From contig CACYSQ010000005.1 of the NCBI GenBank assembly GCA_902777125.1, positions 44,609 through 108,608 of the forward strand: 64,000 bases of DNA. The letters run 5' to 3'. Of the stretch, positions 17,111 through 25,293 are shown in pieces. How positions within the stretch are numbered: position 1 is the stretch's first letter; each line of letters opens with the position of its first letter. The stretch is from Ruminococcus flavefaciens. Its GTDB lineage: Bacteria > Bacillota > Clostridia > Oscillospirales > Ruminococcaceae. A program made the position numbers and the translations under genes. The notes under the pieces were generated by a model. It was not told where the DNA came from, did no database searches, and worked only from the letters and a program-made list of their open reading frames with translations.

Positions 17111-19201
17111 TCATATAGTATTGGAGGACTTGCGGTTTTCCGGGTCGAAGCTGCCGCCGTCCGGACGCTGACCGCCGTTTCTGCCGCCGCCGAAGCCTCC
17201 TCCGAAGCCGGACTGCGTTCCGATAAGAGATGTACCCTTTTCTGCGGTGAAGCTTTCCGCCTCAGTGCCGCCGCTGTTTCCGCTGCTCAGGTGCGTCTCA
17301 TCGGTACTGCCGCTGAATTTTCCGTCCGTATAGAATGTATAGGTCTCGCCCTCGCGGATATCCGGGGAGCTTATGACGATATTATTGAACGATTTTGCGG
17401 AGGTGAAGCAGACTATCTCGCTGCCGTCGCTGCCGATAAGGGCAATGTTCGTGCCTGCGGAGTAGGTCTTGGTGAAGGTCGCGGAAACCGAATTCTGCGT
17501 GGAATTTTTACCGGGATACTCAGCCATTGCCGAAGCTCCGGCTGCGACTAACGTTCCTCCGGTCACGGTTATTTCACCGTTGCTGTCGAGTGCACCGTTC
17601 CCGCCGTTGGACGAGCCGTCCACAACGGCAGTACCGCCGCTGATATTGAGGTCGCCGTTGGAGTCGATACCGTCGCCGTCAGAGTTGACATAGACGATAC
17701 CGCCGCTGATATTAACGGAAACGCCTGATGAATATGAGCCCATGCCTCCCTGCGACGAGCCGTCGCCGGCGTTGATGCCGTCATCGGAGGCTTTTATCTC
17801 GGTAGTGCCGCCGCTTATGTTGACGACCTTGCCCTCAATGCCCTCGTAGGACTTGGTTATGTTGATCTTGCCGGAATTTGCAATGTCAACGGTCTCCTCT
17901 GCGTGGATACCGTCATCGCCCGCACTGATGGTGAGAATGCCGCCGGAAACAGTGACGCTGCCGTTGGAGTGGAGGGCATCGTCAGCCGAATCGAGGGTGA
18001 AATTTCCGCCTGTTACGGTTATTTCGCTGCCGGCTTTTATAGCCTTTGTGCTGACGGAATCGTCGGAGCTTTCGGAGCTTTTGTTATCCTTGCCGGAGCT
18101 GTCGCGGTCAAAGCCGCCGCCGAAGCCGCCTTTGCCGCCGCCGAAATTACCGGGGTCGAAGTCCTCCGGCATGGAGAAGCTGCCTTCCTCGTTGGTGGGG
18201 AACTCGGGCATACTGTCACGATCAAAGCCGCCGTCAAAGCCGCCTCCTCCGGGGAAGCCCTCACTATGCGTTTTTGTTGAATTGGCACTTCCGCCGCCGG
18301 AAACTACGCTGTATTCGCCGTCCTCGGCATAGAAAACAGTGCTTGCCGAGAAGCCGTCGCCGTCGGAAATTATCGTGAAGCTGCCGTTTCTGATGTAGAT
18401 GAAGCCGAGGGAGGTATCCTCGGTATTTGTTGTTTTTACGCCGTCGCCGCCTGCGTCAACGGTAACGCTTCCGCCTGCCGCCGCGAAGTAGTCCTTTGCC
18501 TTTATGCCGTGACCTGCGGCTTTCACGGAGATATTTCCGCCTGTAACGACAACGTCGTCCTTGCAGCGGATACCGTTGTTGTTATCGGAAACGATAGAGA
18601 GCGAGCCGCTGCCGTTGAAAGTGAGGCTGTCCGCACTGAATATCGCCGCATCAGGGGAATCGCTGTCCTCGTCCGAAACGGCAGGACTGCTGTCCGTGAG
18701 CTTGTTTTCGGTACCCTCCGCGAGCGTGATGAAGACCTTGTCCGCGTCCTTGACATAGACCGGTGCGGAGGTCTTGGAGCTTACGGAAGCGCCGCTGAGT
18801 ACGAGCTGCACCTTTTCGCCCTTTGCGTCAATGATTATCTGACCGTCGTCAAGAGTACCGGTAATGCGGTAAACGCCCTTTGCGGTGATAGTGACGGTAC
18901 TGCCGTCTGCGGAAGCACCGGCGCCGTCGATAACGGCACTGCTGCCCTTGAGCTCGATGTCTGCGGTAACGCTGCCGTAGGACTGTTCGAGGTCGCGGTC
19001 GGAGAATATATCATCAAAATTTGTGGAAATGCTGGATAAGGTCTGCGCTTTCAGAGTGCCTTCCTCTGTGGTGACGATAGAAGCAGAGCTTGTATCGGAG
19101 CTTTCCGAGGTGGAATCGCTGCACCCTGTAACTGCTGCTGCGAAGGCAAATGCTGCTGTAAGGAAACCTAAGGATCGTTTGTATGCGCTGAGTTTTCTCA
19201 T
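17111..19201 (-). CDS. Cthe_2159-type carbohydrate-binding beta-helix lipoprotein
   Basis: 696 aa. Lipobox AVTGC near residue 27. The body has repeated beta-helix rungs with conserved Asp/Gly turns (DDGIHAEE, SYEGIEGK, DDGINAGDG, GDGIDSNG, SVTVDAGGDGVKT), the pattern of the Cthe_2159 family of calcium-containing right-handed beta-helices reported to bind cellulose and acidic plant polysaccharide. Gly/Phe-rich low-complexity inserts (GGFGGGF) sit at about residues 310-360 and at the C-terminus. A surface role in substrate binding fits the expansin and dockerin proteins nearby. Ribosome site AGAGAGGTG precedes the ATG. Confidence 0.85.
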   Translation of the reverse strand: MRKLSAYKRSLGFLTAAFAFAAAVTGCSDSTSESSDTSSASIVTTEEGTLKAQTLSSISTNFDDIFSDRDLEQSYGSVTADIELKGSSAVIDGAGASADGSTVTITAKGVYRITGTLDDGQIIIDAKGEKVQLVLSGASVSSKTSAPVYVKDADKVFITLAEGTENKLTDSSPAVSDEDSDSPDAAIFSADSLTFNGSGSLSIVSDNNNGIRCKDDVVVTGGNISVKAAGHGIKAKDYFAAAGGSVTVDAGGDGVKTTNTEDTSLGFIYIRNGSFTIISDGDGFSASTVFYAEDGEYSVVSGGGSANSTKTHSEGFPGGGGFDGGFDRDSMPEFPTNEEGSFSMPEDFDPGNFGGGKGGFGGGFDRDSSGKDNKSSESSDDSVSTKAIKAGSEITVTGGNFTLDSADDALHSNGSVTVSGGILTISAGDDGIHAEETVDIANSGKINITKSYEGIEGKVVNISGGTTEIKASDDGINAGDGSSQGGMGSYSSGVSVNISGGIVYVNSDGDGIDSNGDLNISGGTAVVDGSSNGGNGALDSNGEITVTGGTLVAAGASAMAEYPGKNSTQNSVSATFTKTYSAGTNIALIGSDGSEIVCFTSAKSFNNIVISSPDIREGETYTFYTDGKFSGSTDETHLSSGNSGGTEAESFTAEKGTSLIGTQSGFGGGFGGGRNGGQRPDGGSFDPENRKSSNTI

Positions 19202-19349
19202 AAGTATACACCTCTCTAAGTTCCCATTCCCTGCTGTGGTTTTTCTCTATGACTGTATTATAGCCTATGAATATGAGGATTTTGTGATAATTTTCCGAAA
19301 CCGGGGAAAAAATTAGAGCAAAGGAAGGTGGAAAAAAGCCCGAAAGCGG

Positions 19350-19387
19350 ACAAAAAACGGGACGCCTTGCAGTAATAAGGCGTCCCG
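19350..19387 (-). terminator. Terminator of the CPBP gene
   Basis: On the minus strand an 11-base stem (CGGGACGCCTT / AAGGCGTCCCG) with an 8-base loop, followed by GTTTTTTG. Confidence 0.8.
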
Positions 19388-19413
19388 GACAGTATATCCG
19401 TATGATAAAGCCG

Positions 19414-20619
19414 TCAGAAAAAGCTTTTGACCGTATTCAGTACAGGCGCATCGAATATCAGCGAGAACAGGTAGAGCGTCTGTAATATCAGCGTTATGGT
19501 CACAAGGGGAGTTGCCAGCGCGAGGGACAAGCCTCTCCGTGTCTGAGCCGGAGTTGTAGCCGGTATCTTGTTGCCGGACCTGAAAACGAGCAGCATTATT
19601 CCGCCGGTAAGCGCTAAAAGCAGGACGATCTCGTTCGCGAGTATCAGTGCCGAGCCCTTGAGCTTCAGCTCTGACATCGCCGTGCTGAATGAGTTCACAA
19701 AAACGTGTACAACTATTGACGGCACGATCGAGCCGTGTATCAGCGTGATGTGTGCGAGGAAAAGTCCGAGTGTGAATGCGAGCGTGAACTGCGGAAGATT
19801 TGCGTGAGCAAGTCCGAAGAAGAGCGCCGAGAAGAACACCGCGAACCGCTGATTTGCCTTTGAGAAGCAGTGCAGGAGCATTCCGCGGAAGAAGAGCTCC
19901 TCCGTTACCGGTGCAACGACGCAGGTGTATATCAGCATGACCGCTTTTCCGGAGTTCGTGACCGCGATGCCGTCCATGTCCATAACGTCCGTCGTGTAGC
20001 CGTATTTCGAGAAGATGTTCTCGGTCAGCGAGGCGATAAGAGCGGTCAGCATGAGCAGGAACACGCCTATCAGGCAGTACTGCGCCGCCTTTCCGGGAGT
20101 ATAGTCCCGCGTTTTGTAAAGGTCGGAGCTTTTCGTGCCGGTCAGCCGCATTCCGAGCCTTGCGAAGCCGACGTTCGTGATGATGTAGACTATCATCATG
20201 ATGCCTGCGAGTATCGACGAACGGTAGATGTACTTAGTCACAGCCTCCGCAGCCGCATCGGGGTTGACCGCGAAAACGAGCTTCCTTATCAGGAGGTATA
20301 TCGCGGCGGTGATATAGTCCGAGAGGACGAAATGTGCGAGCATACAGCCGCCGCCGACCGCGTAGATGCGTTTCAGGCGTTTTCGTTCCTCAAACTGCGG
20401 GTCGAGGGGGATAGAGTAGCCGGGGTACTTTATCTGCGGCAGAACGTCCGAGTAGTCCGTCTGCGATTCGTGGTACTCCGTTGGATTTCCGAAAGGGTCG
20501 CGGCAGTCGGGTATCTGACTGCGTTCCGCCTCGTTCAGCCGGACATTGAGGCGGTATATCTCATGGTTCAGAGCAGCGACCTCTGCGCGGTGCTGTTCCG
20601 GACTGATATTTTCGGGCAT
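19414..20619 (-). CDS. CPBP-family intramembrane metalloprotease (CAAX-like)
   Basis: 401 aa with about eight hydrophobic segments. The three family motifs are present: PVTEELFFRG (EExxxR), FFGLAHANLPQF (FxxxH) and HVFVNS (HxxxN), which together form the active site of intramembrane glutamic/metallo-type CPBP proteases. The N-terminal 90 residues are soluble and charged. Members process peptides or provide bacteriocin immunity in other bacteria; no peptide gene is visible next to it here, so the substrate is unknown. The start has AAGGAGG upstream. Confidence 0.88.
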   Translation of the reverse strand: MPENISPEQHRAEVAALNHEIYRLNVRLNEAERSQIPDCRDPFGNPTEYHESQTDYSDVLPQIKYPGYSIPLDPQFEERKRLKRIYAVGGGCMLAHFVLSDYITAAIYLLIRKLVFAVNPDAAAEAVTKYIYRSSILAGIMMIVYIITNVGFARLGMRLTGTKSSDLYKTRDYTPGKAAQYCLIGVFLLMLTALIASLTENIFSKYGYTTDVMDMDGIAVTNSGKAVMLIYTCVVAPVTEELFFRGMLLHCFSKANQRFAVFFSALFFGLAHANLPQFTLAFTLGLFLAHITLIHGSIVPSIVVHVFVNSFSTAMSELKLKGSALILANEIVLLLALTGGIMLLVFRSGNKIPATTPAQTRRGLSLALATPLVTITLILQTLYLFSLIFDAPVLNTVKSFF

Positions 20620-20639
20620 ATATGCCTCCTTGGGGTTAG

Positions 20640-20779
20640 TTTACATTTTTAGTTCGCAGTTCATAGTGCGTAGTGCTTAGTTAACATTGAGGCAGCTTTC
20701 TTTGATCAGCCCGCCGAAAGGCAGACACCGCAACTATGCACTGACAACTATGAACTAATAACTCTGATTTCGCCGTTCC
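20640..20779. repeat. Intergenic low-complexity 'ACTATGAAC' repeat tract
   Basis: Contains inverted variants of the AGTTCATAGT / AACTATGAACT word at both ends, similar to tracts at 2035-2150 and 10790-10850. No gene is seen in it. Confidence 0.4.
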
Positions 20780-21622
20780 CTACTTGGTTTTTATCTTCAT
20801 AGAGATGTCGAAGCACTTTACGGAGTGGGTGAGTGCGCCGAGTGAGATTATATCAACGCCTGTTTCGGCAACGGCACGGATATTCTCCGCGGTTATATTG
20901 CCGGAGGCTTCGAGCAGAGCGCGTCCGCCTGCTATCTCAACAGCCTCAGCCATTTCGTCGCAGTTCATATTGTCGAGCATGATTATCTCAGCCTTATTTG
21001 CGAGAGCCTCCTCGAGCTCGGAGAGGGTACGCACCTCGACCTCTATTTTTACAGTGTGACCTATCTTGCTGCGGAGAGCAGTCACAGCCGCAGTTATACC
21101 GCCGTATGCGTCGATGTGGTTGTCCTTGAGCATGGCAGCGTCGGAGAGGTTGAAGCGGTGGTTCTTGCCGCCGCCGACCGTTACCGCATACTTCTGGAGA
21201 GGACGCAGACCCGGGAGTGTCTTTCTCGTGTCGGTGACAGCAGCCTTTGTGCCCTTGACAAGCTCAACGCACTTGTTGGTAGCGGTAGCTATGCCGGACA
21301 TATGCTGGAGGATATTGAGCGCTGTGCGTTCACCCTTCAGCAGGGTAAGAGTGCTGCCCTCCATTTCGGCGATGATATCGCCCTTGTTGACCTTAGCGCC
21401 GTCCTTCATGAGAATGCGGAAGTCAACATTTCCGCCTGCGAGGTCGAAAACTCTCTTGGCGATATCAATGCCGCAGACGATGCCGGTGTCCTTGGCGACG
21501 TAGTAGGCGGAGCTGCGGTGATCCTCGGGAATGAGGTTGTCCGCGGCAGCGTCGATGTAGTTTATGTCCTCCATGAGGGCAGTATTAATGATATTATCAA
21601 CATAGCACTGTAAAAGTTTCAT
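20780..21622 (-). CDS. nadC: Nicotinate-nucleotide pyrophosphorylase (quinolinate phosphoribosyltransferase)
   Basis: Converts quinolinate and PRPP to nicotinate mononucleotide in NAD synthesis. The motifs ERTALNILQHMSGIAT, TRKTLPGLRPLQKYAV, GGGKNHRFNL and MLKDNH are diagnostic. 280 aa, normal length. AAAGGAG precedes the ATG. It lies 12 bp downstream of the dockerin-carboxypeptidase gene and shares a strand with nadB; nadA is not in the window. Confidence 0.96.
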   Translation of the reverse strand: MKLLQCYVDNIINTALMEDINYIDAAADNLIPEDHRSSAYYVAKDTGIVCGIDIAKRVFDLAGGNVDFRILMKDGAKVNKGDIIAEMEGSTLTLLKGERTALNILQHMSGIATATNKCVELVKGTKAAVTDTRKTLPGLRPLQKYAVTVGGGKNHRFNLSDAAMLKDNHIDAYGGITAAVTALRSKIGHTVKIEVEVRTLSELEEALANKAEIIMLDNMNCDEMAEAVEIAGGRALLEASGNITAENIRAVAETGVDIISLGALTHSVKCFDISMKIKTK

Positions 21623-21634
21623 ATGCGAGCTCCT

Positions 21635-22945
21635 TTAATTCTTGTATTTCGAGTCGATGCAGAGGAATTCCTCCAGTGTGAGACCGGAATCGTATACCTC
21701 CTTAGCGAGCTCTTTGCCTAAATAGCGAACGTGCCACGGCTCGTACTTGTAGCCGGTGATATCCTGCTTGCCCTGCGGATAGCGGATAATGAAGCCATAC
21801 CTCCAGCAGTTAGCGGCGAGCCACTTTGATTCGGGGGTAAGTCCGAAATTGTCGCCTGCAACGTTGATGTCCATAGCAAGACCTGTCTGATGCTCGGAGT
21901 AACCGGGACGCGCAGAATATGTATCAGCCTTTGCGTATCCGTCACGGGCAGCGTAAGCCTGATAGAGCTGATTCTGGTAGGAATATGAACGGTAGCCGGA
22001 GGTTATCCAGTAGCTCAGACCGTTCCTTGCGCCGTCAGCCTTCAGCGTATTGAATGCGGACATAGCTTCCGGGAGGATAGCTCCGGGGTTGTAGGTAGAG
22101 GGCAGCGAGTAGGACTTGTTCGCGATGAGTATACCGTTAATGTAGGTTATGCCGTCCTTTACGGTGACATTGCGGAGGGTGAAGCGTTCGGCCGTGCCGT
22201 TGCTCCACTTCATGCTGAGGTGCATGGAATCTATCCTTGTAACGGTCGCGGAGAGCTTTGAGCCGTCGTCTAAGGTGAATTCGAGACTGCTGCCGTTCTT
22301 TTTGTAGGTGAAATGCTTGCCGTTGACAGTACCGCTTACGCCGCGGATATTGAAGCTGCGCTTTGAGCTGCCGTTTACCGCGAGCCAGTCGCCTGTGTAG
22401 AGCTCGGACCAGTTGATAGTCTCCTTGCCGTAGTAGCAGAATTTCTCGGTAGAGCCGTCCGAACGCTTCAGGACGAAGTTTTCACTGGTGTTCCAAGAAA
22501 TATCGGAGGTGTTCGTACCGAGTGAGAGCTTGCCGTCCTTGACGGAGCAGTCGAAGGAAGCGGTCTTTCCGGTCTTTTCCTCGGTAGTGGTACATTTTCC
22601 GCCGCTGAACGTGTAATATTTCGTACCGGCAGAGCTGTAGCCGAGCCATGTGCCCTCCGGGAGGGTATCGCGGCGGCCGTAGGTATTCTTTTTCAGGCGC
22701 ATGAGGTCATAGACATTGACCTTTCCGTCGCCGTTGATATCCGCAAGAGCGTATTGCTTGTCCGTGAACGCAGCACGGTTCATCAGGCGGTCGTTAAAGA
22801 GGCTGACGTCCTCCTGAGTGAGGACATTGTCGCCGTTCATGTCGCCTTTGAGGAGGGCTTCCTCCGAGAGAGCACCTCCGGGGACGAGGCATACTGCGGT
22901 CGCTGCACCGAGCATAACGGATATGATCTTCTTTGATTTTTTCAT
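21635..22945 (-). CDS. Dockerin-bearing D-Ala-D-Ala carboxypeptidase (peptidase M15B, VanY-like)
   Basis: 436 aa, secreted. Signal peptide, then a type I dockerin-like pair of Ca-binding repeats (GDMNGDNVLTQEDV and ADINGDGKVNVYDLMRLKK, about residues 33-90), an extracytoplasmic beta-rich middle region, and an M15B domain with WITSGYRSY, SEHQTGLAMD (zinc His and Asp) and EPWHVRYLG (zinc His). M15B enzymes trim peptidoglycan stem peptides. A dockerin suggests anchoring to a cohesin-bearing scaffold. Being between nadB and nadC is unexpected; it may be co-transcribed with them by accident of position. Confidence 0.88.
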   Translation of the reverse strand: MKKSKKIISVMLGAATAVCLVPGGALSEEALLKGDMNGDNVLTQEDVSLFNDRLMNRAAFTDKQYALADINGDGKVNVYDLMRLKKNTYGRRDTLPEGTWLGYSSAGTKYYTFSGGKCTTTEEKTGKTASFDCSVKDGKLSLGTNTSDISWNTSENFVLKRSDGSTEKFCYYGKETINWSELYTGDWLAVNGSSKRSFNIRGVSGTVNGKHFTYKKNGSSLEFTLDDGSKLSATVTRIDSMHLSMKWSNGTAERFTLRNVTVKDGITYINGILIANKSYSLPSTYNPGAILPEAMSAFNTLKADGARNGLSYWITSGYRSYSYQNQLYQAYAARDGYAKADTYSARPGYSEHQTGLAMDINVAGDNFGLTPESKWLAANCWRYGFIIRYPQGKQDITGYKYEPWHVRYLGKELAKEVYDSGLTLEEFLCIDSKYKN

Positions 22946-22966
22946 AATACTCCCCCTTTTTATGTT

Positions 22967-23039
22967 GTAGGGAACGCCGCTCCCGGCGTTCCTCGGTTTT
23001 ATATCCGGGGAATGGAACGGCGAGGGCGCCGTTCCCTGC
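22967..23039. repeat. REP-like element pair (copy 7)
   Basis: GTAGGGAACGCCG / CGGCGTTCC hairpin at the left, GGAACGGCG / CGCCGTTCCC plus TGC at the right, in inverted arrangement with 20-odd bp between. Lies between nadB and the carboxypeptidase gene. Confidence 0.7.
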
Positions 23040-24497
23040 TTATTCTGTTACTTCGCTGAGGATGATTGAGGCAACGGTTACTATCGACTTGGCGAGGACA
23101 TAGTCCGGGTCAACGTAGTATCCGCCCTCGAGGAGATCCTTGCGTATCTCGTTCACACGCTTCAGACCCTTTGCAGCGGCAGCCTTGTCCGGGATAACGA
23201 AGTAGCTGTTCTGCATGATCTTGCGGGTTTCGGTGCGTATGCCCTTGGGGATAGTGGGAGCTCCGATGTGAGCATCGAACTCAGCCTCCTCGAAGCCCTC
23301 CGGAGCAGTACCGAGCTTTGAAGCGATATGGTTCGCGGCATGGCGTGAGAAAACGAGCGCTTCGAGCAGGGAGTTGCTTGCGAGACGGTTGCTTCCGTGA
23401 ACGCCTGTGTGCGAGCATTCTCCGCAGGCGTAGAGGTTCGGGAGGGTAGTCTCGGAGTTCTGGTCAACGTCGATGCCGCCCATGAGGTAGTGCTGACAGG
23501 GGTATATCGGAACAGGCTCCTTCGTGAGGTCATAACCCTGTTCGAGGAGGTTCTTGTAGATCATGGGAAAGCGCTTTTTGAGGAATTCGCTGTCCTTGTA
23601 GCTGATATCGAGGTAGAACTCAGTGGAGTTCTGCTTTTTTGCCTCCTGCACGATAGCGTGGGAAACGACGTCACGCGGGGCAAGCTCAAGACGCTCGTCG
23701 TAGTTCTGCATGAAACGTTCCTTGTGGCAGTTGAGGAGGTAAGCGCCCTCGCCGCGGACAGCCTCCGATATGAGGAAGCATTCGCGGGTAGCACGGTTGT
23801 TGAAAGCTGTCGGGTGGAACTGAACATAGCTCAGGTTCTTGATCTTAGCGCCCATTTCGTAGGCGAAGGTAATGCCGTCGCCGGTAGCGATAGCTGAATT
23901 TGTCGTGAACTGGTAAACTCTGCCGATACCGCCGGTAGCGAGTATCATGTAGTGACAGTTTGCGGTAGTATAGGAGCCGTCCTCATTGCGGAGGAAAGCG
24001 GAATAGCCTGTGGAGGTGCGGGCAGCAGCACACATGAGGGTATTTTCTCTTATCTCAACGTTGCTGAGTGTCTGGACATAGGCGAGGAGCTTTGAAGCGA
24101 TCTCCTTGCCGGTGGAGTCGGCGTGGTGGAAGATACGGTGATGACCGTGACCGCCCTCAAGGGTACGGTGGTAGGAGCCGTCGGGATTCTTGTCGAATTC
24201 AACGCCGAGGTTTATTATGCGTTCGATATCCTGAGCAGCCTCACTTACGAGGGTGTGGACAGCGTCAACGTTGTTCTTGAAGCTGCCTGCGATGAGGGTA
24301 TCGTTCTGGTGGTACTGGATATTGTCCTTGGGTGAGTTGTAAACTCCGGCGATACCGCCCTGTGCGAGGGAGGAATTGCACAGACTGAGCTCTCTTTTGC
24401 AGATTATGAGGACTTTCAGGTGAGCGGGGAGGTTTATAGCTGCGTACAGACCTGCCGCACCGCAGCCTGCAATTATAACGTCGTAATTCTCAGACAT
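23040..24497 (-). CDS. nadB: L-aspartate oxidase
   Basis: FAD enzyme that oxidises aspartate to iminoaspartate, the first step to quinolinate. GCGAAGLYAAINL is the FAD-binding motif, followed by NSSLAQGGIAGV, EGGHGHHRIFHHADSTG and LMGGIDVDQNSET. At 485 aa it lacks much of the C-terminal helical domain of longer homologues, as often in Firmicutes. I choose ATG 24497, 10 bp after AAAGGA; GTG 24506 is too close to that site. Confidence 0.95.
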   Translation of the reverse strand: MSENYDVIIAGCGAAGLYAAINLPAHLKVLIICKRELSLCNSSLAQGGIAGVYNSPKDNIQYHQNDTLIAGSFKNNVDAVHTLVSEAAQDIERIINLGVEFDKNPDGSYHRTLEGGHGHHRIFHHADSTGKEIASKLLAYVQTLSNVEIRENTLMCAAARTSTGYSAFLRNEDGSYTTANCHYMILATGGIGRVYQFTTNSAIATGDGITFAYEMGAKIKNLSYVQFHPTAFNNRATRECFLISEAVRGEGAYLLNCHKERFMQNYDERLELAPRDVVSHAIVQEAKKQNSTEFYLDISYKDSEFLKKRFPMIYKNLLEQGYDLTKEPVPIYPCQHYLMGGIDVDQNSETTLPNLYACGECSHTGVHGSNRLASNSLLEALVFSRHAANHIASKLGTAPEGFEEAEFDAHIGAPTIPKGIRTETRKIMQNSYFVIPDKAAAAKGLKRVNEIRKDLLEGGYYVDPDYVLAKSIVTVASIILSEVTE

Positions 24498-24532
24498 AGT
24501 AAACACGTCCTTTACAGGAAATATATATATAC

Positions 24533-24561
24533 ATTATAACACATATCTGCGAAAATAGCAA
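24533..24561 (-). promoter_or_regulatory. Promoter of nadB
   Basis: Minus-strand TTGCTA (24556-24561) and TATAAT (24533-24538) with a 17-bp spacer. No obvious NadR/NiaR-type operator was recognised. Confidence 0.75.
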
Positions 24562-24671
24562 GGTTTTTTAGAAATCCGGAGGCAGAGTCCGGTGAGCGGA
24601 GCATTTTGAGACGTTCTATGGCAGGGAGGGACGGCTGCAATGGTTAAAACAAAAATATATGTCCGCCCCTA

Positions 24672-24700
24672 TTGACAATGCGGAAAATATGTTCTATAAT
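24672..24700 (+). promoter_or_regulatory. Consensus sigma-A promoter upstream of the sigma-like cassette
   Basis: Perfect TTGACA (24672-24677) and TATAAT (24695-24700) with a 17-bp spacer. Such a strong promoter is normally held down by a repressor; a LexA-like box lies just downstream. Confidence 0.88.
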
Positions 24701-24716
24701 ATAATCGCAAGGAATA

Positions 24717-24728
24717 GAACATTAGTTC
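24717..24728 (+). promoter_or_regulatory. LexA-type SOS box
   Basis: GAAC-ATTA-GTTC, a perfect GAAC-N4-GTTC dyad of the Gram-positive LexA (DinR) kind. It is 16 bp past the -10, over the expected initial transcribed region, where a bound repressor would block transcription. Confidence 0.65.
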
Positions 24729-24774
24729 GATAAGCTGCCGCCACCATTCTTTTTCTCCCTGAGCAAAGGAGGTC

Positions 24775-25002
24775 ATGGAATTGAAACAGATGATAAACGA
24801 TTACCAGAAGGGACTGGATATGCTCAATAACAGGCTCAATGAGCTCACTTCTCTCCGGAAAAGTCTCGGTGAGACCGAGATAGCTGAGCTCGATCTCGAC
24901 AGACGTATACAGCTCCTCAGGAAGGAATCCGTACAGACACAGGAGATCATCGCCTATTTATCATCAGTTGTGAGGAGGCGCGGACTAAGTGTCAAGACGT
25001 AA
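24775..25002 (+). CDS. Small coiled-coil protein
   Basis: 75 aa, almost entirely one predicted coiled coil (KGLDMLNNRLNELTSLRKSL ... EIIAYLSSVV). No known domain. AGGAGG lies only 2 bp before ATG 24775 but 8 bp before an in-frame TTG at 24781, so the shorter start is possible. It overlaps the following sigma-like gene by 14 bp, so the two are probably made together. Similar two-gene units occur in clostridial phages and integrated elements. Confidence 0.6.
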   Translation: MELKQMINDYQKGLDMLNNRLNELTSLRKSLGETEIAELDLDRRIQLLRKESVQTQEIIAYLSSVVRRRGLSVKT

Positions 25003-25285
25003 AAGCTACTCCGATACCTACACCGGCGCCGCCGATGAGGGCATCAGACAGATACTAGAAGGACATAGCAAGGACGACGATAGGGCAAGACTCAAAAAAG
25101 TACTGTTAAAAGTTATAAATAATGAGCTTACTCCGAGACAAAAGCAGATAATTATGCTATACTATTTTCATAGGACGGATACCGTCACTATCGCACGGGA
25201 GCTCGGCGTAACTCCGCAGGCTGTCTCGGCAGTCATGTCCCGTGCAAGACTGAGAATGTTCCGCATACTGCAATACTACTTATGA
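24989..25285 (+). CDS. Small sigma-70 region 4-like DNA-binding protein
   Basis: 98 aa. The C-terminal half is a region 4 type helix-turn-helix (LTPRQKQIIMLYYFHRT ... IARELGVTPQAVSAVMSRA). There is no region 2, so it cannot act as a complete sigma factor; it resembles phage late-gene regulators and other small sigma-like proteins of clostridia. The start is GTG at 24989. Its stop overlaps an ATGA with the next gene. The promoter upstream has a LexA-like box, consistent with an origin in a mobile element. Confidence 0.72.
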   Translation: MSRRKSYSDTYTGAADEGIRQILEGHSKDDDRARLKKVLLKVINNELTPRQKQIIMLYYFHRTDTVTIARELGVTPQAVSAVMSRARLRMFRILQYYL

Positions 25286-25293
25286 GGTCATAT

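Noticed and set aside
24989-25285. Complete sigma factor
   Set aside because: Only a region-4-like helix-turn-helix is present; region 2, needed for -10 recognition, is missing.
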